64,000 nt of DNA from Streptomyces sp. DI166 (lineage in GTDB: Bacteria > Actinomycetota > Actinomycetes > Streptomycetales > Streptomycetaceae), in contig NZ_FLSP01000035.1 of the NCBI RefSeq assembly GCF_900091315.1, positions 1 through 64,000 on the forward strand, given 5' to 3'. Under the pieces are notes generated by a model. It did no database searches and was not told where the DNA came from. It saw nothing but the letters and a program-made list of their open reading frames with translations. The translations under genes and the position numbers were made by a program. Below, piece by piece: positions 43,324 through 52,500 of this stretch; the first letter of the stretch is position 1, and every line of letters begins with the position of its first letter.

Positions 43324-43913
43324 TGTGCACTCCCCTCGGTCGGCTGGTGCCAGCGCAAAGTTCCGGCCACGGCGTCGAAGAGCTGCACCATGGCGTCGGC
43401 GATGGGCTCCAGAGGGGTGCTGAAGGTCAGATGCAGCACCTCCTCCCGGTCCGGTACCGGCACGAAGTACTCCACGATCGTGTCGTCGAACTCGGTTCCC
43501 AGCTTCCGCGACTGCTTGGGCCGCTCCGTGCGCCGCAACCGAGCGGCGGGCCCGGCGGCGGGGAGCCGGACGGGCTCCACCTCCCCGGACCCGGCGAGCG
43601 CGACGACGGCGTCAAGACTGTCAAAGGCCCGCTGGAGGCGGGTGACGAGCAAGGAGGCGGACAACGGAATCCCCGCAGCCTCCAGGAAGGACAGGTACAA
43701 CACCACCCCGCCCTGCTCAACCCCCGCCTCCGCGGCCCCGAGCAACTGCTCCTCGGCCTTCCGCTTCAGCACGGGCTGATCGTCCACCCCCGCGAACTGC
43801 CGCTTGATGAGGGCGGCAACGGAAGCCTCCCGCCGCTCCTGGGGCAGCAACGGGATCCGATACCAGTCCTCGGGCGTGACCAGCCCGAAGACAGGTGCAC
43901 GCGTTTCGGTCAT
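43320..43913 (-). CDS. Unknown soluble protein, first gene of the WXG100 operon
   Basis: A 197-residue protein starting MTETRAPVFGLVTPEDWYRI. No signal peptide or membrane helix. The segment DDTIVEYFVPVPDREEVLHL and the all alpha/beta pattern are reminiscent of ESX-associated chaperones, but I do not recognise a family. It overlaps the WXG100 gene by four bases (ATGA). Genes of this kind commonly precede WXG100 genes in Streptomyces, which supports a role in the same module. Confidence 0.7.
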   Translation of the reverse strand: MTETRAPVFGLVTPEDWYRIPLLPQERREASVAALIKRQFAGVDDQPVLKRKAEEQLLGAAEAGVEQGGVVLYLSFLEAAGIPLSASLLVTRLQRAFDSLDAVVALAGSGEVEPVRLPAAGPAARLRRTERPKQSRKLGTEFDDTIVEYFVPVPDREEVLHLTFSTPLEPIADAMVQLFDAVAGTLRWHQPTEGSAQ

Positions 43914-44067
43914 GTCCGACTCCCGGTGGCGCGAATCGATCGGCGGGGGCGGGCCTACGGTAGCGGGTGCCTCAACCGCACCACCGGGCTCCCCCGTGAC
44001 TCACACCGTTCGGCCACAAACGCGGGTCTGGCCCTGTTTGCCACCGTGCCATTTATCGCTCCGCCGG

Positions 44068-44814
44068 TCACCGCGGATCTTGTCGGGCCACCGTGTACGC
44101 GGTGGGGCCAGTGAGCCCAGTCCCTGTGCCGTCGAGCATGTCCAGGATTTCGAAGCCGGCGCCCTCCGCGTAGCGTTCGAGCTCTCGGGGGAACAGGACG
44201 CGTCTGCGGATCTCGTCTCGGGCCTCGTCGCCCGAGGGGAGCACCCAGTGCCGGTGCATGGTGTTGATCTGGGTCCGCAGGTCCCACGTGTGGCGGATGG
44301 TGACGGTCGCGGGTCCCGTCGGGGTGTCGACGGTGGCGGTGGTCGGCTCGGTCCGGGTGATCGGGGCGACGGGGGAACACAGCACGAGCAGCGCTCCCGG
44401 CCGGGCGTGGGCGGCGAAGGTGGCGAAGACCTGGCTGATCGCCTCGTTGTCGTGCACGTAGGCGAGGCTATTGCCGATGCAGGTCACCACGTCCATGCGG
44501 CTTCCGAGTCGTGTGGTGCGCATGTCGCCAGTGCGGATGTCCAGCTCAGGCCGGGCTTGGTGGGCGTAGTCGACCATGCCGGGCTGGAGGTCCACGCCGA
44601 TGCACTCGAAGCGCTTGGCCAGGATCTCCAGGTCGCGGCCGGTACCGCATCCGAAGTCGACCAGGGTCCGGGCGTCCGGCCGGTGCAGCTCGATCAGGGT
44701 CTGGCACATTTCGGCGCTCGTGCTGTCGGACTGGACCACGTCGTAGAGTGCCGGATCGCGGTACAGGAGGTTGGTGGCTTCCACGTGCTCGGCTTCCGTG
44801 TCGGGGCTGGTCAC
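44068..44814 (-). CDS. Class I SAM-dependent methyltransferase
   Basis: A 248-residue methyltransferase with motif I VDFGCGTGRDLE (52-63), the acidic residue after beta2 in ECIGVDLQPGMV, and motif IV-like MDVVTCIGNSLAYV. GTG 44814 overlaps the stop of the asparagine-synthase-like gene (GTGA), so the two are translationally coupled and should act in one pathway. The sequence resembles small-molecule or amino-sugar N-methyltransferases of the DesVI/glycine-methyltransferase sort; the acceptor cannot be told. Confidence 0.85.
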   Translation of the reverse strand: MTSPDTEAEHVEATNLLYRDPALYDVVQSDSTSAEMCQTLIELHRPDARTLVDFGCGTGRDLEILAKRFECIGVDLQPGMVDYAHQARPELDIRTGDMRTTRLGSRMDVVTCIGNSLAYVHDNEAISQVFATFAAHARPGALLVLCSPVAPITRTEPTTATVDTPTGPATVTIRHTWDLRTQINTMHRHWVLPSGDEARDEIRRRVLFPRELERYAEGAGFEILDMLDGTGTGLTGPTAYTVARQDPR

Positions 44815-45761
44815 ATGAGGCTTCGCAGTCCGACCTCCAGGGCGAGCGCATCGCACAGCAGGTCGGGGACGACCGGCGCGGCGTCGGCGTCCCGCCGCGC
44901 CTTGGCGAGAGCCTTCCCGTCAACGTAGCCGAGGTCCACCAGGATGGACTCTTTCAGCATGTCATCCAGTACGGGCAAGCCGTAGGAACGCAGGCCCTTT
45001 TCCAGAACGGCCAGGAAGTTCTCCGGTTCGGCCGGCGCAGCCACCCACTCGGGTACCCCGGCCCGTCTGATCCGGTCGCGGAACAGCGCCTTGCCGCGCT
45101 TGTGCTCGTGCGGCAGTTGCTCCATGAACCGCACGATCCGTGGGTGGGCGAGCGGGCTCACTGGCCAGATTGCGGCCCGGAGGAATCCGGGGTTGTGCAT
45201 CCCGAACGCCATCAGGGTCGGTACGGGCAGTGCCGGGATGGGTGCCAGCTGCTCGTTCACCTCGGCGAGTGCTCGGGCTGCCTTGACTCCGAGCCACGGT
45301 ACGGGTTCGGGTGTCGGCAGTTCGGCCTGTGTCCTGGAGTGGTGGGCGTTGATCTCGTCGCCGCCGCTGCCGGTGAACATGACTTCGCACCGCCGGGCGG
45401 CTGCCTGCTCGCGCACGACATCGAACGCCTCCTGATAGAAGGCTCCCGCCGGGTCGTGCGGCTTGCACAGATCGCGCACGCCTCCAGCGCAGAAGGGTGG
45501 GTGCTGCATGGCGGGGGTGGCCGTGTCTCGGAAGCCGCAGTGCTCCACAAAGACCCGACGCCGCTCGCGCTGTTGCCTGCCGGTGCTTCCTCCCACCAGC
45601 AGGCCGAAGCTGTACACCTCGGGGAAGCGGGCCGCCTTGATGGCCAGGGCGACGTTCCCGGAGTCCGCACCGCCGGACAGTTCGACGCCCACGCATCCGG
45701 TTGCCGTCGCCGCCTGACGGATCACGTCGGTCAGCAGGTCGTCGGGCTGCCCGTTCCACAC
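44811..45761 (-). CDS. Asparagine-synthase-like amide ligase lacking the glutaminase domain
   Basis: About 316 residues comprising only the AsnB C-terminal ATP-pyrophosphatase domain. The PP-loop SGGADS (29-34) and MFTGSGGDEINAH (128-140) are intact, and the C-terminal half (HPRIVRFMEQLPHEHKRGKA, YVDGKALAKA) is complete. The N-terminal class II glutaminase domain is absent: GTG 45761 has GGAGGAG upstream and only 60 bases separate it from the divergent gene. Stand-alone enzymes of this type adenylate a carboxylate and form an amide or macrolactam, as in lasso peptide cyclases. I find no precursor peptide nearby. Confidence 0.82.
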   Translation of the reverse strand: MWNGQPDDLLTDVIRQAATATGCVGVELSGGADSGNVALAIKAARFPEVYSFGLLVGGSTGRQQRERRRVFVEHCGFRDTATPAMQHPPFCAGGVRDLCKPHDPAGAFYQEAFDVVREQAAARRCEVMFTGSGGDEINAHHSRTQAELPTPEPVPWLGVKAARALAEVNEQLAPIPALPVPTLMAFGMHNPGFLRAAIWPVSPLAHPRIVRFMEQLPHEHKRGKALFRDRIRRAGVPEWVAAPAEPENFLAVLEKGLRSYGLPVLDDMLKESILVDLGYVDGKALAKARRDADAAPVVPDLLCDALALEVGLRSLM

Positions 45762-45821
45762 GATCGCTCCTCCGCGGCTGCGGATACCGTGGAAGGGGTG
45801 ATCGACCTGGGGAGGCTGGAT

Positions 45822-46844
45822 ATGGACCCGTCCCGCCGCAGTGTCCTGGGAGCCGGCCTGTTCCCCGTGGCCGTCACCATTCCCGGCTGGCCTGATGTTG
45901 TCGGGCGTGCCGATGCCGTCCAGTCCGGCCGCACGACTCGCATCGGCATGAACGAAGTGGACATGGTCATCGCCATGACCGAGCGGGTGTCGGAACTGGA
46001 CGACGAGTTCGGCGGCCGTCACGCACGCCCCATGGCAGCCTCCTTCATGGTCAACACCGTGGCCTCCTACCTGCGCGCGGACGCGTCTGAGGACGTACGC
46101 AAGGCGATGCTGTCCGCCGCCTCGGACCTGCTCTACCTGACCGGCTACATGGCCGTGGACGAAGGGCTGCACGGTCTCGCACAGCGCTACTACGTCAAGG
46201 CTCTGGAGCTGGCAGGCGCTGCCGAGGACCACCTGACGTACTGCACCACCCTGCGGGGCATGAGCATCCAGGCAGTCGATCTCGACCACGGGGCGAAGGC
46301 CATGGAACTGGCCGACGCCGCTGCCGCCGCCTCCCCGCAAGCCGGCCCTCGGATGCTGGCCTTCCTTGTCGGCCAGCAGGCGCACGCCGCCGCGCAGACC
46401 GGCGACCGTACGGGTGCGCTGCGCTACATCCGGGAGGCCGAGGCGGCCATGGACCGTGCCGAGTCACGCGGCAAGGCGTTCGGCTCGTATGACCCCTCTT
46501 CACTCAACTACCATGTCAGCCAGGTGCGTTACGAACTCGGCGACAAAGCCGGAGCCGTCGAAGCCATGCACCAAGCGGACCGGCTCCGCCCCAGCGCGTA
46601 CCAGCGCACACGAGTACACCGTCGCGGACTGTTGGCAGAGCGGCAGTTGGAACTCGGCCACCTGGAAGCGGCGTGTGCCACCTGGCACCTGGCCCTCGAC
46701 GACTACCCCAAGGTGCAGTCCGGCCGCGCCGACGAACGCGTGAAGGCGATGTTCGGTCTCCTGCGCCCTCATCTGAAGTACGCGACGGCCCGTGATCTCT
46801 ACGACCGAGCACGGACGATCGCGCCACCGTCGCTGGTCGCCTGA
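45822..46844 (+). CDS. TPR regulator-type protein lacking its N-terminal helix-turn-helix
   Basis: A 340-residue protein from ATG 45822 (GGAGG 7 bases upstream). It matches the C-terminal effector/TPR part of common Streptomyces XRE regulators: GMNEVDMVIAMTERVSELDD, FLVNTVASYLRAD-like, LHGLAQRYYVKALELAGAAE and LELGHLEAACATWHLALDDY. The XRE helix-turn-helix of about 70-90 residues expected in front is missing; upstream is the divergent ligase. The N-terminus SRRSVLGAGL resembles a Tat motif but may be chance. It may be a truncated regulator or a protein-interaction sensor for the neighbouring biosynthetic pair. Confidence 0.78.
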   Translation: MDPSRRSVLGAGLFPVAVTIPGWPDVVGRADAVQSGRTTRIGMNEVDMVIAMTERVSELDDEFGGRHARPMAASFMVNTVASYLRADASEDVRKAMLSAASDLLYLTGYMAVDEGLHGLAQRYYVKALELAGAAEDHLTYCTTLRGMSIQAVDLDHGAKAMELADAAAAASPQAGPRMLAFLVGQQAHAAAQTGDRTGALRYIREAEAAMDRAESRGKAFGSYDPSSLNYHVSQVRYELGDKAGAVEAMHQADRLRPSAYQRTRVHRRGLLAERQLELGHLEAACATWHLALDDYPKVQSGRADERVKAMFGLLRPHLKYATARDLYDRARTIAPPSLVA

Positions 46845-46863
46845 CCCCGTCGCACCGTCAAGC

Positions 46864-47004
46864 TCAGCCACAGAAAGTCAGCCACGACGGCGGGCGCGCC
46901 AAAAAATCACCCGCCAGGTGCGCTTCCAGCAACCACGCACTGCCCATAACCCAGCCCACCGCCACGATGGTCAGGCCGATCATCGACCAGACCAGAAAGA
47001 ACAT
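46864..47004 (-). CDS. Possible 46-residue single-pass membrane peptide
   Basis: From ATG 47004 the frame reads MFFLVWSMIGLTIVAVGWVM, a clear hydrophobic helix, followed by a short tail. Codon third positions are GC-rich. There is no good Shine-Dalgarno, so this is speculative. Converges with the TPR gene. Confidence 0.3.
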   Translation of the reverse strand: MFFLVWSMIGLTIVAVGWVMGSAWLLEAHLAGDFLARPPSWLTFCG

Positions 47005-47473
47005 CCAGATCAGGAGGTGGAGTCCAGCACCCCAACCGCCAAACCCGGGCTGCCCTGTCACACCCCGGCCGACTGATCGTGCACGTGGGCCACGCAACGA
47101 TCCTCAGCACACGCTCCATCAGAGGCCAACAGAACTCCGGCGCGAGCTGGCTCGATCCCGCACACGAATTTGGCACAGGCAGGGCCACTGACCCGCCGCA
47201 CTTACTGAGGACGGAATATCACGGTGCCCGGCAGGGCCGTTCTCATCGGTCTCGCCGAGCCCGGTGATCGGATTGCGGTCGGCTGAAGTGCCGTACCTGT
47301 CTCCGCCCGACTCATCGTCAATCCCCGATCGGCGGCGACATGCCCACGTGCGGCTCCGACTCCAGCGTGACACCATCCACGCCCTGAGCCACACCCTCGG
47401 CGGCCAGGACGACGGCCCTGCCACAGCCATCGTCCGCTGACGTCGCCGTCAGCGTTTCCGTCAAAGACCGCAA

Positions 47474-47506
47474 GGGTCCCGCCGAAGGATCTCTTCGGCG
47501 GGACCC
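47474..47506. terminator. 14-bp-stem hairpin abutting the IS1380 target site
   Basis: GGGTCCCGCCGAAG at 47474-47487 and CTTCGGCGGGACCC at 47493-47506 are perfect arms with loop GATCT. The IS target duplication CTAA follows with no gap, so the element inserted at the base of a terminator. Confidence 0.8.
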
Positions 47507-47510
47507 CTAA

Positions 47511-49169
47511 CCTCGCGCTTTCACCAGGCGGAGTGTCCGAGGCTTGATCAAATAAGCGGAGAGTGCTCCTGACCTGCAACGATGGGACTTGTCTAGGGTC
47601 CATGTCGTAGCAAGGAAAGAAGCACTCTCCAGGTGAAGAAGCGTATCGGGTCCTACCCGCGTGTCCGCACCGAGGGCAGCGGACGGGCGGTGGTCTCGCA
47701 GGCCGGGAGCGTGCTGCTGGTCGAGACCGTCCGCAAGTCCGGCCTTGACCAGGCGATATCCGCGGCGCTGACGCCGTGGCGGAAGGCCCGGGCGGTGCAC
47801 GATCCGGGCAAGATCCTGCTGGACGTGGCCCTGGCGGTCGCGCTGGGCGGGGACTGCCTTGCCGATGTCGGCGTGCTGCGGGCCGAGCCGGCCGTGTTCG
47901 GGCCGGTGGCCTCCGACCCGACGGTCTCCCGCCTCGTCGACACCCTCGCCGGCTCCGGGGAGAAGGCCCTGCGGGCGATCCGTTCCGCGCGGGCCCAAGC
48001 CCGCCAACGTGTCTGGCGGCTGGCCGGCCGGGCGGCGCCCGACGCGGACGGGACGGTGACCGTCGACCTCGACGGGGTGCTGGTCATCGCGCACTCCGAC
48101 AAGGAGGACGCGGCCCCGACCTGGAAGCGGAGCTACGGCCATCACCCGCTGATGGCGTTCGTCGACCACGGGCCGGGCGGCACCGGGGAGCCGGTCGCGG
48201 CCCTGCTCAGGCCGGGCAACGCGGGATCGAACACCGCCGCCGACCACGTCACCACCGCCCAACTCGCCCTGGCTCAGCTGCCGGCCGAGTTCCGGCGCGG
48301 CCGGCGAACGCTGATCCGCACGGATTCCGCGGGCGGCACCCACGACTTCGTGGCCTGGCTGGCCCGGCGGGGGCGGTGGCTGTCCTACTCGGTCGGCATG
48401 GTGATCACCGAGCAGGTCCACCAGCATGTCCTGAAGGTTCCGGCCTCGGCCTGGACGCCGGCCGTCGAGGCGGACGGCGAGGTCCGGGACGGGGCCTGGG
48501 TCGCCGAGCTCACCGGCGACGTCCTGGACGGCTGGCCCAAGGGCATGCGGCTGATTGTCAGGAAGGAACGTCCGCATCCCGGGGCCCAGTTGAGACTCAC
48601 GGACGCGGACGGCATGCGGCTGACCTGTTTCGCGACCGACACCGCCGACCGGCCGATCGCCGAGCTCGAGCTGCGTCACCGGTTGCGGGCGAGGGCCGAG
48701 GACCGGATCCGGGCCGCCCGGGCCACCGGCCTGCGGAACCTGCCCCTGCACCGCACCGCCCAGAACAAGGTCTGGCTCGAGATCGTCCAGATCGCACTCG
48801 ACCTGCTGGCCTGGATGCCCATGCTCGCCCTGACCGGCGAAGCCCGGCTCTGGGAGCCCCGCCGTCTGCGGCTCCGGCTGTTCAGCGCTGCAGGGCAGCT
48901 CGTCACGACCGGCCGGCGGCGGATCCTCCGCCTGGCCCGGCACTGGCCCTGGACCCACCAGATCACCGCCGCACTCGAACGGCTCGCACTCCTGCCGAAC
49001 CCCGGCTGACCAGCGGATTCTCCGTCCCTACGACAGCACCTCACCACCGGAGCAGTGGAACCCGGCGCCACCCCGAGACGACACTCGGGCCCTCGGCCTG
49101 CCCCACCTCAGCCCACAGCACGAAAACGGGCCACCGACTCCGTCGGCGGCCCGTCACGAAACTTCGAGG
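47511..49169 (+). mobile_element. Complete IS1380-family insertion sequence, 1659 bp, with CTAA target duplication
   Basis: Ends are CCTCGCGCTTTC (47511-47522) and GAAACTTCGAGG (49158-49169), imperfect terminal inverted repeats matching at 9 of 12 positions (CCTCG-nnn-TTTC). The 4-base direct repeat CTAA flanks them at 47507-47510 and 49170-49173, a length seen for IS1380. It carries one intact transposase gene. A 10-base inverted repeat (GGAGAGTGCT at 47558, AGCACTCTCC at 47621) lies just before the transposase start. The intact ends and gene suggest recent insertion. Confidence 0.9.
47633..49009 (+). CDS. IS1380-family DDE transposase
   Basis: A 458-residue transposase with the family N-terminus (GSVLLVETVRKSGLDQAISA), first catalytic Asp in TVTVDLDGVLV (Asp145 or Asp147), second in LIRTDSAGGTHDF (Asp231) and a Glu in NKVWLEIVQIALDLLAW. 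Length is normal. The start is GTG 47633; its region can pair with an upstream inverted repeat. No frameshift or stop interrupts it, so the element may still be active. Confidence 0.92.
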   Translation: MKKRIGSYPRVRTEGSGRAVVSQAGSVLLVETVRKSGLDQAISAALTPWRKARAVHDPGKILLDVALAVALGGDCLADVGVLRAEPAVFGPVASDPTVSRLVDTLAGSGEKALRAIRSARAQARQRVWRLAGRAAPDADGTVTVDLDGVLVIAHSDKEDAAPTWKRSYGHHPLMAFVDHGPGGTGEPVAALLRPGNAGSNTAADHVTTAQLALAQLPAEFRRGRRTLIRTDSAGGTHDFVAWLARRGRWLSYSVGMVITEQVHQHVLKVPASAWTPAVEADGEVRDGAWVAELTGDVLDGWPKGMRLIVRKERPHPGAQLRLTDADGMRLTCFATDTADRPIAELELRHRLRARAEDRIRAARATGLRNLPLHRTAQNKVWLEIVQIALDLLAWMPMLALTGEARLWEPRRLRLRLFSAAGQLVTTGRRRILRLARHWPWTHQITAALERLALLPNPG

Positions 49170-49243
49170 CTAATAGCCATGATCAGCATATTCCACCTCA
49201 CGTACGTACGTAAACGTATTGCGGGCGTCCGGCTGCGTTACCG

Positions 49244-49561
49244 TCAAGGGGTATTTGAAGCCCGCCGGGTCAGAAATTCATCGAGCAGTTCGAACATTCG
49301 ATCAACCAAGACCGAATCCTCAGGTTCGCCGCACTCATTCCTCGGCTCAGCGGCTGAAATCTGACGGACCAGCTCCCACCAGACCAAGTTCGCGCCACGC
49401 CCCAGTCTTTCAGCAAGCCATTCGCGAAAGCCGCTGAGAAGATCCCCATCCCGAATCGCGTCACAGCCGTTAACGAAGGCCACGAATTCACGGTAGGAGC
49501 CATTCAGCCCGTAGGCTCCTGGCCTACCGTGCACTCTTTTCAGGAGATTGGAAAACTCCAT
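49244..49561 (-). CDS. Predicted immunity protein for the RHS toxin
   Basis: A 105-residue acidic cytosolic protein whose ATG lies 9 bases after the RHS toxin stop, the standard position of an immunity gene. It is mostly helical (NLLKRVHGRPGAYGLNGSYR, SGFREWLAERLG, VLVDRMFELLDEFLTRR). Base composition is lower in GC than the RHS body, like the toxin tip, suggesting the two travelled together. I recognise no named immunity family. Its 3' end is 75 bases from the IS element. Confidence 0.72.
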   Translation of the reverse strand: MEFSNLLKRVHGRPGAYGLNGSYREFVAFVNGCDAIRDGDLLSGFREWLAERLGRGANLVWWELVRQISAAEPRNECGEPEDSVLVDRMFELLDEFLTRRASNTP

Positions 49562-49570
49562 AGCTGCCCC

Positions 49571-52500
49571 CTAATCTAGCGGTGTGAAGTCCAGGTCATC
49601 ACCGTACTCAAACTGGCGACGATAATCATCCAGCGCCTCTCCTTCTGGACCTGTCCATGCGTCGTAGACGCGACCATCTTTCACGACCACATCATGATGC
49701 CCCCAGAAGGAATTCTGTCCACGGTACTTTCCGAGTGACGGAGCTCCATACCGATCGGTAATCCTCATTCTTTGACCACCGATGCTCCGCTGAATCGAGC
49801 GCGCCACATCTTCACATCCAGAGCTTCCGGAAATCGAGCAGACGTCAGATGCTTTCCCCTTCGGCCAATACATCTCCGGGCACGGATCAGAATTGTGAAC
49901 GAGAACTGGCGTCTCCCCCGCCAGCACATAGTACGTGTGCAGGTCATCAACCGTGAGGTTGTAGGTGGTGGCGTGCCGAGTGAATGAACGGTTGCCGGTG
50001 ACGATGACCGTTTCGCCCTCGTCGGTGAGCAGCGTCATCCCCGCAGTGAGCGATCCAGCCTCGATCCAGTCGTCTTCGGAAGGCGACCAGAACGGGTGCT
50101 CAAAGGTAGCCGTGAGCTTCTCGATGCCATCTTCCGTGGCGATGGACAGTTCGTTGAAGTGCTTGTCGTCCTCGGTGATGATGAGGCGGGTGACTTCGCG
50201 AGGTCCGGTCTCGCCGGTTTCGGGGTCGGTGGCTTGGACCTTGTCCCCAATCTTGACATCCTCAATGTCCTTGGTGGTGCCGTCAGACATCAGGACGTCG
50301 GTACCAGCCAGGAAGCACTTAGTACAGCCGACCGCCTCGTCGACCTTTCTCGCCTTCTTCAGTTTCAAGAGCTTGAAAGGCTTGGCCCACGGAAGGTCCG
50401 TCGCGGCCCAGCCGCAGTGGGAATTGAAGCCGATTTTGTTGAAGCACGCCTTCCACTCGTCGGTGTCCGGCAGCACCAGGTTCTTGATCAATGACCAAGT
50501 TCCGATTCGCTGCTTGGGCTCCGGCTGAGGCTCATAACCGCTGCGGCAGTTCCCAACCAATATCGAGCAGGCTGTCTGGGTAGTGGACGTCTCTCCCTGA
50601 GTATCCGGGGTGACAGTGTCATTGGTCTTCTTCGGCTTGAATCCGCTCGGATTGTCAGGGTCGACCGGAGCCTTCTGAATGATTTCGCCGGACCCATCAC
50701 CCTTGGGAACTCCCTTGCCGCACGCGTCCGCGAAGCAGAGGCCGGTGGGGTCGGAGTGCGTGACCGGGCTGTTGTTGGAGTAGGCGTAACCGTTGATCTG
50801 CAGCGGATCGGTAAGCACCATCACCGGATCCGCCGAAATGAACCGTCCCGCCGCCTGGTCGTACTCCCGCGCGCCGATGTGCGTCAGGCCCGTGGAGTCG
50901 TCGATGCCGACGCCCAGGTAGCTGCGCTTGTTCGGCCAGTTGGTCGGCTTGGTGCCGCGGGTCTCGCCGTACGGCTTGAAGGCGCGGCGGGTGATCGACT
51001 GGCCGCTCGCCACCTCCACCGAGGTGTTGGCGGTGCCCAGGTGGTCGGCGATCAGGACGCTGAGCTTGTGGCCGGTCGTCGCACCGTTCGTCGTGGTGCG
51101 GACGACCGTGGGGGCACCAGGGTGGGCGTACGAGCGGGACGCCTGGGTGATGCTGCCCGTCGCGTTGGTCGTTACCTCCGTTTCGCCCAGGTAGAGGGTC
51201 GAGCCGGAAGGTGAGTGCTCCAGGAGGCGGTTGCCGTCGGCGTCGTAGACGTAGGTCGTCTTGGCACCGTCGTCCGTGATGGAGTCGAGCTTGTTGTCCG
51301 GCGACCACTCAAGGTGCTGCGTGGTGTTGGGCAGGTCGCGCACCTTGGTGTTGCCGGTCGCGTCGTTCTCGTACGAGCTGCCCTTGCCGGACGGGTTCGA
51401 GCTGATCCACGCCATGGTGTGCGGCTGGATCTTGTACGACGGGGTGGTGCCGTTGCCGGCGACCGTCTTGCCGTAGCCGTAGGTGAACGTGGTGTCCTTC
51501 GTGGCGTCGGCCGGGTCGTGCTCGATCAGCTTCGCCCGGTTGGCAAGCCAGTCGAAGGTGAAGGACTGCCAGTAGGCGGTGGAGCCGGTGGAGACCGTCC
51601 CGGCATCGGGCGCCGCCGCCGCGAGCGTGGACGTCAGGGTGGCGTCAGGGCTCGTGTGATCCGTCGACGCGTCCGGCGCCTCGGCCACCGGGCCGGACGA
51701 GGGCGCGTAGTTGGTGCGGTGGCCCCACGTCGTACCGTCGGCCGACTTGCATCCCGTGCCGCTGCCGTTCGGGGTGATGCTCGACGTCCAGGCATGGACC
51801 AGCTCGCCCATCACGTCATAGGTGAAGCACTGGTTGTCCCAGGTGTTGTCACCGAACTTGCGGGCGTTGGACGTGATCGAGCCGGAGACGTCGTAGGAGT
51901 AGTAGCTGTCCGCGATGCGGTGCGGGCCGGCAGTCTCGCGGTCCGAGACCGTGCGCTGGAGGCGTCCCGTATAGGGGTCGACGAAGTTCGTCGTCCAGAC
52001 GCGGTACGGCTGGGCGGCCGAAACCGCGCGCAGTACCTCACCGTACGGCGAGTAGGTGACGTCGGACGTGTACCACTGCGCGCCCGAGGTGGACTCGGGG
52101 AGGCCGTCGCTGTTGTAGCGGGTGACGACCTTCTCGCTCGCCAGGCCGCCCACTGCGGGCAACGTGGCCGACAGGGGCTTGCCCGTCGGGGTGTACGTGT
52201 ACGTGTACGCGTACGTGCCGGACAGGCCCGCCGTCATGGAGTTGGCGGGGATGACCGTCTCGCTGCCCTTGACGTTGTAGTCGGAGTCGTAGCCCGTGAC
52301 ACGGTTGATGTAGTCGCCCGTGTCGGTGTGCCGGACCGACGCGAGGGGCTGGCCGATGCCGCCCGGCGCCGTGTCGTAGGTGTACTCCTTCTCAGGGGTC
52401 GCGGTGGCCGAACCCCGGCGCACCTTCACGATCCGTCCGAGGAGGTCGTACTCGGTGAACGTCTCCTGCTCACGCGCGTTCTTCACCCGGTTCGGGCGGT

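Larger units (their letters stand above)
46845..47510. other. Gene-poor 666-bp stretch left of the IS element
   Basis: No convincing protein gene is seen apart from a possible 46-residue membrane peptide on the minus strand. A frame ending at 47440 (tail HVRLRLQRDTIHALSHTLGG) has no start and no recognised homology; it could be the 3' remnant of a gene. A strong hairpin follows at 47474-47506, immediately against the IS target site. Confidence 0.5.

Noticed and set aside
45822..45890. Tat signal peptide reading of SRRSVLGAGL at the TPR protein N-terminus
   Set aside because: The protein matches a cytosolic regulator family and the hydrophobic stretch is short; twin arginine is probably coincidental.
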